Below, in pieces: positions 35,601 through 42,965 of a stretch of 61,007 bases of DNA. The notes beneath the pieces are model-generated. The model was not told the origin of the DNA and did not search any database. It saw only the letters and a program-made list of their open reading frames with translations. Each line of letters opens with the position of its first letter. Positions within the stretch are counted from its first letter, which is position 1. The translations under genes and the position numbers were made by a program. The DNA comes from Gemmatimonadota bacterium. Lineage in GTDB: Bacteria; Latescibacterota; UBA2968; GCA-2709665. The stretch is taken from positions 1-61,007 of the forward strand of contig JAPPNU010000022.1 in the NCBI GenBank assembly GCA_028873695.1. The letters are read 5' to 3'.

Positions 35601-36432
35601 CAGCGAGGTCGTCTTCTTCAAGAAACGTCAGGTCGGATTGCAGCGTCACGCCCGCGCGCAGCGCCATCAGCACGGCGTCCGGCGCAACGCCGGCGATGCC
35701 CACGCCGTTGTCCGTCACGGCCGCGGCAATGCCGGCAACACGGGTGCCATGACTGGATTCGTCCATGGGATCGTTGTCGGGCGAGAGGTAGTCTCCCTTT
35801 GCCGGTAGCGTCGGCGTGTGGGTGAAGTCCCATCCGCGAACGTCGTCCACGTACCCGTTTTTGTCGTCGTCAACGCCCGGCCGGCCGGATGCTTCAACGG
35901 TGTTGATCCAGATATTGTCTGCCAGGTCTTCGTGGGTATAGTCCACGCCGGAATCGATGATGGCGACAACGACGGCCTGTTCGCCCGGGGGCAGGCCGTC
36001 CAGAAGCGTCTGCCATCTGATCTGATCCAGGCCGTACTGTTCGGGCAGTCGGGGATCGTCGGGCACGTCGTGGTGGGAAAAGAGGTGGACGGGCTGCGCA
36101 TAGAGCACGTCGGGGTGCTCCGTGTAGGCTGCCGCGGCTTCCACGGGACTCGCGCCGGGGTCAATCTCGAGGCGGTATACCTGCGCCAGTCCCAGCGCGC
36201 GTTTGGCCGGGGCTGCAGGTGGCTGAAACACGGGCTCGGGCCTGCCGGCGCCAAACCGCGCATGAAGGTTTTCCAGGCTCCCCGCCGCGGTCTTGGCCGC
36301 CGCCGATCTGTACCTGACAAGAATCTGTCCGGGAGAATACGCGGGTTGAGCCATGGCGGAGCCGAAGGCAGGAAGCAAGATCAAGACCTGAACCACGGCA
36401 GATACCGCGTGCATCCGGATGGTTCGATTCAA
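32683..36432 (-). CDS. Secreted subtilisin-like protease with FG-GAP-type repeats and dockerin-like C-terminus
   Basis: A 1,249-residue exported protein. I chose the TTG at 36432 (GGAGAGGG seven bases upstream), giving the signal peptide MNRTIRMHAVSAVVQVLILL ending at SAMAQ. A propeptide with ILVRYRSAA follows. The S8 triad is D160 (AIIDSGVDYTHEDL), H228 (SHGTRVAG) and S386 (GTSFAAPHISG). Beyond about 470 come beta domains, then repeated DxDxDG loops of FG-GAP/VCBS type (DADNDGRADLLG, DVDGDGRNEIV, DVDGNGIPDLAV), then a fibronectin-like part, and two EF-hand loops at the end (DFDDSGRVDFSDF and DLDDDGNVAFSDF). It is probably an extracellular protease held at the surface. No cohesin is visible. 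Confidence 0.88.
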   Translation of the reverse strand: MNRTIRMHAVSAVVQVLILLPAFGSAMAQPAYSPGQILVRYRSAAAKTAAGSLENLHARFGAGRPEPVFQPPAAPAKRALGLAQVYRLEIDPGASPVEAAAAYTEHPDVLYAQPVHLFSHHDVPDDPRLPEQYGLDQIRWQTLLDGLPPGEQAVVVAIIDSGVDYTHEDLADNIWINTVEASGRPGVDDDKNGYVDDVRGWDFTHTPTLPAKGDYLSPDNDPMDESSHGTRVAGIAAAVTDNGVGIAGVAPDAVLMALRAGVTLQSDLTFLEEDDLAAAILYAVENGAHIINMSWGGPESAYLIRDVVRYAAANSIVLVTSAGNSGESGLSYPAAMDETIAVGATAPQDRIAAFSSRGVPLDLVAPGSGTLTTLPGNRYAYASGTSFAAPHISGLAALVLSRRPDLNDAQVRTLLAASVIDLGVEGWDSRSGAGRIDGVKLLDKTTGWTEPPVVQFEYPRTDDGAMRIVDIIARADGPDVAGYELYSGMGEDPQSWIRLSGGAPGSQIRHSWTPGTQADTTAILRLLARLSDGTTLEDRVRIVIRPALPVISKASFAPILIGNRQTYHAEWYTGRPSHGALLYRSPVTTREDTLFSEIIYTRHRVTLPPDLAPGPLEYRIMARDAAGQTVFSDPLTFEVNPLRLSSRGFVQIDALPDGYLANETADFDADGRPEVVLMPYVSGRPYNVNLIMERGDDGKLTTVFRTNHAFLPWALGDADNDGRADLLGINFPRTNIARLRLFAGTPFPSETVLDLPDFQGGEIVDVDGDGRNEIVALSAMTRDIRVLKSTGEGVFIGSASLSNPTEGSNWPGLRPVVADLNGNGRKEILSGDDDGDLWIYEARQGGGFAQTWKMEGSDSTNTHWIGGGADMDDDGDVEFAVARAAEDRNDALNGRWNLEIYSADGPFSYALEWSIRVSGVISTGNGITTGDVDGNGIPDLAVCLLPDLYLIRATGPDSYEPFWHETVSLTYRPLISDLDGDGYAELLYNREGAVRLLERTGPALGNMLQLVHAFPLGPDSVRIAWTPLEGGAVYRILRGVEGSSLDAVVDMLTGNTYTDTGLAEDRVYRYVVVATLPNGDEIRSEVRTMRPNPAPELDRVEVLHENSLALTFNEPMSAGTADPHGYSVAPDLGRPTSVILDRSSRRALLSFSMPFDAGREYTVISSMAADSSGVPLASRYRNTSFTSGQTTFPSAAVADFDDSGRVDFSDFLLFAGAFGSADPRFDLDDDGNVAFSDFVRFARLFGKFV

Positions 36433-36535
36433 GGTCCCTCTCCAGGATAATGACGCTGTGTTTCGTTGCAGATCCAATCCGTCTGCCTTCGGCTACCTGT
36501 TCGTTAAGGACGGGATATCCGGCCGGAGGTTCCCT

Positions 36536-37732
36536 CTATGTGGATTGACGGTCGGATAGCGCTCCGGCGGCCTCTCGGTCCGGGGTTCCCGGCAGCGCGG
36601 CCACCAGCGCGGCGGACGGAAGCAGAATTAGGGAAACGCATGCCAGAGCAAACCCCATGGATGTCCTATCCGCCAGGAGACCGATGACCGGAAGCATAAG
36701 GCCCGAGATGCCCCATGCAAAACCCATCACCAGTCCCGTGGCCGTGCTGGCATGCTGCGGAAGGATGCGCTGCGCAAGTACGATATTGGTCGTGGCGCCC
36801 AGGTCGAAAATGAATCCGGCAAAGAGAAAACACGACAGCGAGACGGGCCCGGAGGTGAAGCAGAAGACAACGTAGAAAACGGTCGAGCAAGCGCAGGACC
36901 AGCCCAGAAGCCTGCGTGGAGCCACACGGTCGCCGAGATATCCGCCGGCAAGACGTCCCAGCGTGGCCGCGATCAGGTAAGCGGACAACACCCAGCCGAT
37001 TCTGGAGATATCCCACATCCTTTCGTGTCCGAGTATGGAGATGAAGCTCACACAGGCCGCGTGCACCAGAGATCGAAATACGGCGATTGCATACAGGATC
37101 CAGAGTGGGCGCATGGCCGCCGTCCGAAGAAACGCGTAGTTGATGCGGACCGGTGGCGTTGTACGTTCCGAACGGGCGCCCGTCATGGAGAGTCGAAAAA
37201 GCACCGCTGCGGCCAAAAGACAGGGAACGATTACGACCCACAGGGACTCCAGCCCGTAGCGCGAAACAACCTGTGTCCCCGTTACCGGCGCAATGGCCAT
37301 GCCTAAGGGACCGCCGGTCAGGAAGACCGCCATCGCAAAGTTGGATCTCCCGGGTAAAGACGTCGTTACCAGGCCGCCTGCGGTCGGATGGAAGAGAGAT
37401 GAACCAAGCGATGCCAGGATCAGAATGCCGGCGAGCAGGGCCGCCGTTGGTAGCATACCGATTACAGAAACGCAGAGGCCGCACGCAAGAACGCCGAGTG
37501 CCGCCAGGCGCACGCGATTGGATCGGTCGCCGATGTAGCCCATAAACGGTTGCGGAATATTGCCAAAGAGAGAGACGACCATGGGCAGGAGGGAAGCTTC
37601 CACCAGCGTAAGCCCGAACCTGTCCTTGAAAAGGGCCAGCAACGGCGGAAACAGGGTCATATAGAAATCGACCGTGGTGTGCGCATAGGTAATCAGACAG
37701 ACCCGGAGAAAGGGACGTTGCTTCAGGGGCAT
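36536..37732 (-). CDS. Major facilitator superfamily exporter (fosmidomycin-resistance-like)
   Basis: A 398-residue protein with twelve hydrophobic segments. It resembles the Fsr branch: AHTTVDFYMTLFPPLLALF near the start, then QPFMGYIGDRSNR in the first cytoplasmic loop and SLFHPTAGGLV in the fourth segment. Members export small drugs. The substrate cannot be read from sequence. The gene follows R3 copy e, which begins two bases upstream of its ATG (on the opposite side), so its leader is repeat sequence. It lies head-to-tail with the subtilase gene. Confidence 0.82.
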   Translation of the reverse strand: MPLKQRPFLRVCLITYAHTTVDFYMTLFPPLLALFKDRFGLTLVEASLLPMVVSLFGNIPQPFMGYIGDRSNRVRLAALGVLACGLCVSVIGMLPTAALLAGILILASLGSSLFHPTAGGLVTTSLPGRSNFAMAVFLTGGPLGMAIAPVTGTQVVSRYGLESLWVVIVPCLLAAAVLFRLSMTGARSERTTPPVRINYAFLRTAAMRPLWILYAIAVFRSLVHAACVSFISILGHERMWDISRIGWVLSAYLIAATLGRLAGGYLGDRVAPRRLLGWSCACSTVFYVVFCFTSGPVSLSCFLFAGFIFDLGATTNIVLAQRILPQHASTATGLVMGFAWGISGLMLPVIGLLADRTSMGFALACVSLILLPSAALVAALPGTPDREAAGALSDRQST

Positions 37733-37734
37733 CT

Positions 37735-37808
37735 AAATAGCCGTTTTAAAGTTTCCGGTGAGTTCCCGAGCACTAGCGAAAAAGTGGCGGTCAAGGCGGG
37801 AAACGACG
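37735..37808 (-). repeat. Repeat family R3, partial copy e
   Basis: About 74 bp: a drifted terminus ATAGCCGTTTTAAAGTTT, then CCGGTGAGTTCCCGAGC, then AAAAAGTGGCGGTCAAGGCG. It corresponds to the left part of copy a, in the same orientation, and lies directly upstream of the MFS gene. Confidence 0.75.
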
Positions 37809-37826
37809 GCGCGCGTTCCGGTGATC

Positions 37827-38189
37827 CTACCCGAGATCCGCGCGTTCGATAACGACCTCTCCGATCTTGTCATGAATACCCAGCGGTCCGGTGACCCGGA
37901 ACGCGACGCCCGGAAATCGAACCGCGGCCCGTTCAACCATGGCGGGAATGTCGCGCGTGGCGTGGCGGCCGGGCGAGAGCATGTAGGGGTGGACGATAAC
38001 TTCGGCCGCGCCGTCGCGAACACAGGCTTCAACGCCTTCTTCCAGGGTGGGACGGGCGAGTTCCATATGGGCGACGTGTACAATCAGCTCCGGACGTTTT
38101 CGCCTCACGATTACCGCAACGCTTTCGAGCATACGATTGGCTTCGTCCAGGGTGGAGCCGTGATCGACAATGAGAAGCGCTTTGGACAT
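37827..38189 (-). CDS. CbiX/SirB-like sirohydrochlorin chelatase, single domain
   Basis: A 120-residue protein, the size of single-domain CbiX(S). It begins MSKALLIVDHGSTLDEAN, with the metal-binding His of the DHGS motif, and carries the second His in PYMLSPGRHATRDIP. Such enzymes insert Co2+ or Fe2+ into sirohydrochlorin in cobalamin or siroheme synthesis. No other tetrapyrrole gene is in the window, so the metal cannot be assigned. Other single-domain relatives exist whose substrate is not known. Confidence 0.78.
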   Translation of the reverse strand: MSKALLIVDHGSTLDEANRMLESVAVIVRRKRPELIVHVAHMELARPTLEEGVEACVRDGAAEVIVHPYMLSPGRHATRDIPAMVERAAVRFPGVAFRVTGPLGIHDKIGEVVIERADLG

Positions 38190-38217
38190 AATGGATTAAC
38201 GCTCAGAAGTATCGAAA

Positions 38218-38262
38218 GTTTTCGTCGCGTCGCCGCGTTGCGGTTTTTTTCGAATTGAGGCC
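38218..38262 (+). repeat. Repeat family R1, partial copy D
   Basis: A 45-bp fragment sharing a 24-bp exact block with copy A (about 1180-1205), then ending TTTTTTTCGAATTGAGGCC like copies B and C. It links the two module types of the family. It lies between two minus-strand genes. Confidence 0.65.
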
Positions 38263-38285
38263 GGATGCAGGACCCTGATTCCGGT

Positions 38286-41261
38286 TCATTTTTCCCAGCG
38301 TTCGAACCCGGTATGGACGACCGTGAACGCGTCGCCCGGCTCAAAGTCGTACCGGAATCCCTTTGCGTAGTCCAGGTCGTCCACCATACCGCGAATGAAA
38401 TTCTCATTGCCGACCCGGATGAAAGTCTTGTCGTTCTTGCGCTCGACGCTTCGGATCCGATAGCAGGCATCGCGTTCGTTTTCATTCCGGATGGAAATGT
38501 ATGCGCCTGAGAGGGGTCCGTCGGGCGGCGGTTCGTCTGTGTGGATGACACCGGGCTCGTGTGAGGAGACGATCCCGGTCCAGGCGGCTTCCGCCATCCG
38601 GATGCCGTGTGAAGCGGTACCTATGTTCGTCCCACCAACCAGCGCGGCCCATTGCGGGCCATTCTTCGATTCCGCGAAGATTCCGAACCTGCCGTTGAAG
38701 CAAATGCGGCCGTCTACGTTGATGGAACTGCGCCCGTCGCCGAATATGACCGTATGGATGGATTCGTCCTGCAGGCGGACTCGCAGCGCACGGAAAGCGG
38801 GTCCGCCAGGGAGGTCGACCTCTTCAATCTGAACGATATTCCGGTTTCTTCTGAAAGCTTCGATGATGCTCAAGTAACCGGTGTCGAGAGGCCGTTCACC
38901 CTCATGGGCGACAATGCCGTAGGTCAGATGCCGGGGATTGCCGGGTTTGTTGCGAGGCGGATCGCCGTGACAGAGGGCAATCTCGCCAGGGGGGTTAATC
39001 AAGTTCCATCGCAGGTGGACGTCGGTCGCGGCGCCGGGCCCGGATGATGCGGGGAGCACCTGCCACGTATCCTTGATGGTCCAGTCGACGGCGACCGTTC
39101 CGGCCGCTGCTGCACAACGCTTTACGTCGTAAAGGTACTGGAAGCCGCTGCCTTTGTAGTTACGTACCTCGCCATCGTAAAATTCTCCGAATTCGACGTC
39201 TTCGCCCGCGTAGGTGCCTCGTTCCTGCGTCGTGAACTCGAGACCCTCAGTCCTGACGGTCCCTTCGGCTGCGTGGAAGAGGAAGTGGTGTGAAGATCCG
39301 CCGGAGACCTGGAAAAGGTCTGCCACGTAGAAGTCTGTATCGGAGATGCGCACCAAGGCGCTGGTGCGGCGGTAGATCGAGCACTGCGGGTAGACGTCAG
39401 TCGATGAAACGGAGACCACCTGCGCCTCCCCGGTGGTTGAACAGAAATCGACCTTTCCGGAATAGCCGCCTTTCTGTTTGCTGCGATCAACGAGGACCGT
39501 GTTGTGGGAGACGGTATGGCTGGTCCAGCCCGCGCGTTTCGGCCATACGCGCGCGTGTTCGGGATAACCGAGATCCGGCAACAGGTCCAATCCGAAGCCG
39601 TAGAGCCCCAGATTCAATCGATCCGCGTGCCCGTGTCCGGTATTGCGGCCGTAGTAGAGCCACATGGTGCGTTCGTTGTCGTCCGCGCCGTCTCTGAGAA
39701 GCGCCAGACCATACCCCGTCATCACGTCGGAATCGAGGCGGAAGGGTCCGTGTCGCGCTACGGTCTCTGTCACGCGGCGCCGGATGGCGTCAGGATCCTC
39801 GTCGAATATGCTGCCGTGTATCCGTGTCAGATCTCCGCCGACGAGTTGGTGCGCCGCCATGGCGAAAATGGGGTCGCCAAACAGCTCCAGGCCCTCCAGA
39901 CACTGCCCGGCGGTGAGACCGCAAAGGTTGGGGTTGCCCGTTTGGCCCGTGTCGCCGATGTTTGGGATGTATCTGCCCAGACAGATCATGCGGATGTGAC
40001 CGAGGAACATCTGCCTGTACCGAAGATATTTCCTGACGTTATGGCGGGTGTATGAGCGCCGGCATCGGAGCACACGGTCCAGATCGTTCATGCCCTGGGA
40101 TTTGTGGAGCCAGCCAAGGCTGTAGGACGGCGCGGCTTCGGAACCGATACCGTCCCGGTCGATTTCTCCCGCGAAGAGCATGGGGACGTGTCCGCCGCTC
40201 GGTTTTTGACCGCGCAGTCTGCCTGCCCTGAAGACCCAGTCCAGCCAACGGTCGGTATCGTCCGCGTCCAGAGCGACGGAGAGGACAGCCATCGTGACCT
40301 GATCGCCGGGTTCGTTTCGGGCGACGTCGCCCGCGAGGATGGCGGCGATGCCCTCGCGTATGATGCGACTTTCAATATGCCGGCACAACTCGTCCACGTT
40401 GCTCTGTGAACACAGACCGTGGTCGGTCTGTTTGCGTGAGAGGAACGTGAAGAGCGGGTCGTCATCCCGCCACGCGGATCGGACGGCATCAAAACATTCC
40501 GTGAAGGCGATGAGCAGGCCCGGTTCCCAGATGCGGCCGTAGATACGACCCCGGCCGCTCAACCCGTCCGAGTTGAAAAATCCGAGTTCGGCCCAGTAGG
40601 ACCAGTGCATATCGGGATAGACGTCGGCGATTCTGGCCAGCAGGATTCCGGCTTTGCGGGAATAAACGGGGTTGCCCGTTAGCAGGTACGCCAGCTTCAA
40701 TCCCTGGCAGGCGGTCCGGATTTCGTTCCAGATGCCATGGTGTCCATACACGCCAATGAGTTTGAATGATTCCCCGGTGTCGTCGGTCCAGCCGGTACCG
40801 TCGTCGACGCACCAGGCGAAAAGGGGGTCGTTTCTATCCGGATGTTGAGTATTGAAGAGCAGGCTGCGGTCAGCTTTGTCGGGATGAAAGAGACCGTCGA
40901 GGCCTATGCCGCTCCTGTAAAAAGCGGCATAGTCATTGCTGGGGAAACGGCCGCCGCAGTTTGGACAGGTAATCTTCCAGGGGTCGCGGAGAACGTCCAC
41001 CTTGAAGGCGCCTCCATAGCGATTGATGCCGTCGCCGCATTGCGGACACCCTTTGGTGACGCTCGCGTTGGTGCTGCGACCGGTGGATTGACCGGTAACG
41101 AGGGACCACAGGGCGTCATCGTCCAGATCAACCCAGCGCCGGGCATGATCGACGGCAGCGTCCCGCTCGGCGGCGGCCCAGCGCGTTTGTTCAATGTTAC
41201 GGCGCGCGTTGGCGATCTCTTCAGCGGCGATGAAATGTTCACCGGGCATAGGGGGTACCAT
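38286..41261 (-). CDS. Heparinase II/III-like protein with an N-terminal zinc-ribbon-like insert
   Basis: A 991-residue protein with no clear signal peptide. The N-terminal part is an (alpha/alpha) toroid typical of heparinase II/III and alginate lyases (WSYWAELGFFNSDGLSGRGR, then NPVYSRKAGILLARIADVYP), the central part has the expected GHGHADRLNLGLYGFGLDLL and SHNTVLVD blocks, and the rest is beta-sheet. An early CPQCGDG and CPNCGGRF pair at about residues 55 and 81 would bind a zinc ion. It probably cleaves an acidic polysaccharide. ATG 41261 has no good ribosome site; the start could be the TTG at 41303. It heads the accessory island on this strand. Confidence 0.8.
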   Translation of the reverse strand: MVPPMPGEHFIAAEEIANARRNIEQTRWAAAERDAAVDHARRWVDLDDDALWSLVTGQSTGRSTNASVTKGCPQCGDGINRYGGAFKVDVLRDPWKITCPNCGGRFPSNDYAAFYRSGIGLDGLFHPDKADRSLLFNTQHPDRNDPLFAWCVDDGTGWTDDTGESFKLIGVYGHHGIWNEIRTACQGLKLAYLLTGNPVYSRKAGILLARIADVYPDMHWSYWAELGFFNSDGLSGRGRIYGRIWEPGLLIAFTECFDAVRSAWRDDDPLFTFLSRKQTDHGLCSQSNVDELCRHIESRIIREGIAAILAGDVARNEPGDQVTMAVLSVALDADDTDRWLDWVFRAGRLRGQKPSGGHVPMLFAGEIDRDGIGSEAAPSYSLGWLHKSQGMNDLDRVLRCRRSYTRHNVRKYLRYRQMFLGHIRMICLGRYIPNIGDTGQTGNPNLCGLTAGQCLEGLELFGDPIFAMAAHQLVGGDLTRIHGSIFDEDPDAIRRRVTETVARHGPFRLDSDVMTGYGLALLRDGADDNERTMWLYYGRNTGHGHADRLNLGLYGFGLDLLPDLGYPEHARVWPKRAGWTSHTVSHNTVLVDRSKQKGGYSGKVDFCSTTGEAQVVSVSSTDVYPQCSIYRRTSALVRISDTDFYVADLFQVSGGSSHHFLFHAAEGTVRTEGLEFTTQERGTYAGEDVEFGEFYDGEVRNYKGSGFQYLYDVKRCAAAAGTVAVDWTIKDTWQVLPASSGPGAATDVHLRWNLINPPGEIALCHGDPPRNKPGNPRHLTYGIVAHEGERPLDTGYLSIIEAFRRNRNIVQIEEVDLPGGPAFRALRVRLQDESIHTVIFGDGRSSINVDGRICFNGRFGIFAESKNGPQWAALVGGTNIGTASHGIRMAEAAWTGIVSSHEPGVIHTDEPPPDGPLSGAYISIRNENERDACYRIRSVERKNDKTFIRVGNENFIRGMVDDLDYAKGFRYDFEPGDAFTVVHTGFERWEK

Positions 41262-41387
41262 GAATGTCGGGGGCCTGGTGGTGTTGCTCGAGATAGCGCT
41301 CAAGCGGCCTGGCAGCGGGCGACGTCCCCATCCCGGCGGAAGAAAAGGAGGAGAACGGGCCGCGTTTCGGTCCGGCCGATTCGAGCG

Positions 41388-42923
41388 TCAGGTCAGATCC
41401 CTGATGACCTCCTGCGCGGCATTGTGGCCCGGAATGCCGCTCACTTCCCCGCCGGGATGCTGTCCCGCGCCGCAAAGGTACAAACCCCGATGCGGGGCTC
41501 GGTATTGCGAGAGTTCCGGAAGCGGCCGGTTCCAGAAAAGATGTTCGCCGGCGTGTTGCACGTGCCAGATGCAGCCATCCGTCAGGCCGTTCTCGCGCTC
41601 GAGGTCGCGTGGCGTCCGGAAGATAAAGCTTCGAATGGAAGATCTGAAATTGGGAGCAAATTGCGTGATCCGGTCGATGATGCCATCTGCGATCTCGTCC
41701 CGGACGTCGTCCCACGCGCCATGCCGGAGCCGCGCGGGCGCGGGATAGATCCACACGGAGGCGGTGTGGTAGCCGGGTTGGGTGAGGGTGGGGTCCGCGA
41801 ACGAGGGCATCGAAAAACTGATTACGGGATTGCGCACCGGCAGGCCCGCATCCAATTCGTCATACGCCGCGTCGACCTCGGGCCTCGATGCATTCAGGGT
41901 GATCGTGCCCCGGTAGGGCTGTTCAGGATCTCCGTCCCAGTACCGCCAATGCGGGGCTTCGCCGATAACGGCGAGCAGCTTATAGCAGCTAACGTGGGTG
42001 ATGAGACCCTCGAGGCGATTGCGCAGCCTGTCGTTAACCGATTCGGCAGGCATGAGTTTGAGGAAGGCGCGCTTGGGGTCCAGGTTGGAGACGGTGATTC
42101 GGCTGCGGACTTCCCGTCCGTCTTCCAGGCGCACACCGATAACGCCGTTTTCTTCCACGAGGAATCCGTCTACGCCCGCGTCGAGATGGATGACCGCGCC
42201 GGCTTCTCGCGCCGCGTCGGCGATGGCATCGCTGACGGCGCCCATTCCGCCCTCAACGTAGCCATAGGGATGGGCTTCGCCGGTCTCGGCGTCCGGGCGG
42301 TTGATGGAACCGTAGGCAAAGTGAAGTCCCAGGGGATTCCGGCCAACGGCGGCGCCTTCCGTTGCGTGGAAATCCTTCAGGCGGTCGGTGGACAGGAATT
42401 CGTTCTGAAGTTCCCGTATCCGGGTGGATATGGCCCTGTCGAGCACGCGGGCCGACGGGGTGCCGGCAATCGAGGAACGTACTTCCGCCAGCGGCGGGGG
42501 CGCCTGGAACCGGTACGGGGTCACGACGTCCGAGAGCGTCCGCTTGAATTCGCCGTACCTGCGAGCGTCTGCGCGTTCGCTGCCAGTGAGGCGGCTCCGG
42601 TGGGTTCGATTCCTGGGAGAGTCGTGATCCGAAGGCCCATGATACGTGCCGTCGGGACGCAGGCGGATATACCCCTCGCGGGGCAGCATCTTCATCCCGC
42701 GTTCGTAGAGATTGAGATCCCGTATTATTCTGGGGGGCAGCCCGTGGATCATGTGGGCACAGGTTGAAAACCGAAACCCCGGCCAGAGTTCTTCGGTGAC
42801 TGAAGCGCCGCCTGCAAAGGACCGGCGCTCGAACACGCTGACGTCGAGTCCGGCTCTTGCCAGATAGGCAGCGGCGGTCAGGCCGTTGTGGCCGGCGCCG
42901 ACGACGATGACATCCGTATCCAT
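41388..42923 (-). CDS. CrtI/PYROXD2-like FAD-dependent oxidoreductase
   Basis: A 511-residue protein. The FAD loop VIVVGAGHNGLTAAAYLARA is at the N-terminus, followed by VFERRSFAGGASVTEELWPG, both as in phytoene-desaturase-like and PYROXD2-like enzymes. The C-terminus has the flavin-binding GLYLCGAGQHPGGEVSGIPG. PYROXD2-like members have poorly known substrates; no carotenoid gene lies nearby, so desaturation of carotenoids is not indicated. AAGGGAA precedes the ATG. The gene lies between the heparinase-like and TrpD2-like genes on the same strand. Confidence 0.85.
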   Translation of the reverse strand: MDTDVIVVGAGHNGLTAAAYLARAGLDVSVFERRSFAGGASVTEELWPGFRFSTCAHMIHGLPPRIIRDLNLYERGMKMLPREGYIRLRPDGTYHGPSDHDSPRNRTHRSRLTGSERADARRYGEFKRTLSDVVTPYRFQAPPPLAEVRSSIAGTPSARVLDRAISTRIRELQNEFLSTDRLKDFHATEGAAVGRNPLGLHFAYGSINRPDAETGEAHPYGYVEGGMGAVSDAIADAAREAGAVIHLDAGVDGFLVEENGVIGVRLEDGREVRSRITVSNLDPKRAFLKLMPAESVNDRLRNRLEGLITHVSCYKLLAVIGEAPHWRYWDGDPEQPYRGTITLNASRPEVDAAYDELDAGLPVRNPVISFSMPSFADPTLTQPGYHTASVWIYPAPARLRHGAWDDVRDEIADGIIDRITQFAPNFRSSIRSFIFRTPRDLERENGLTDGCIWHVQHAGEHLFWNRPLPELSQYRAPHRGLYLCGAGQHPGGEVSGIPGHNAAQEVIRDLT

Positions 42924-42965
42924 TGGTTCGTTCCCTTCGATGTGAACCGACCCGTACGCCGGCGT

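Noticed and set aside
40842..42767. Plus-strand open frame of 641 codons antisense to the heparinase-like and CrtI-like genes
   Set aside because: No recognisable motif, no ribosome site, and it crosses the boundary of two well-supported genes.
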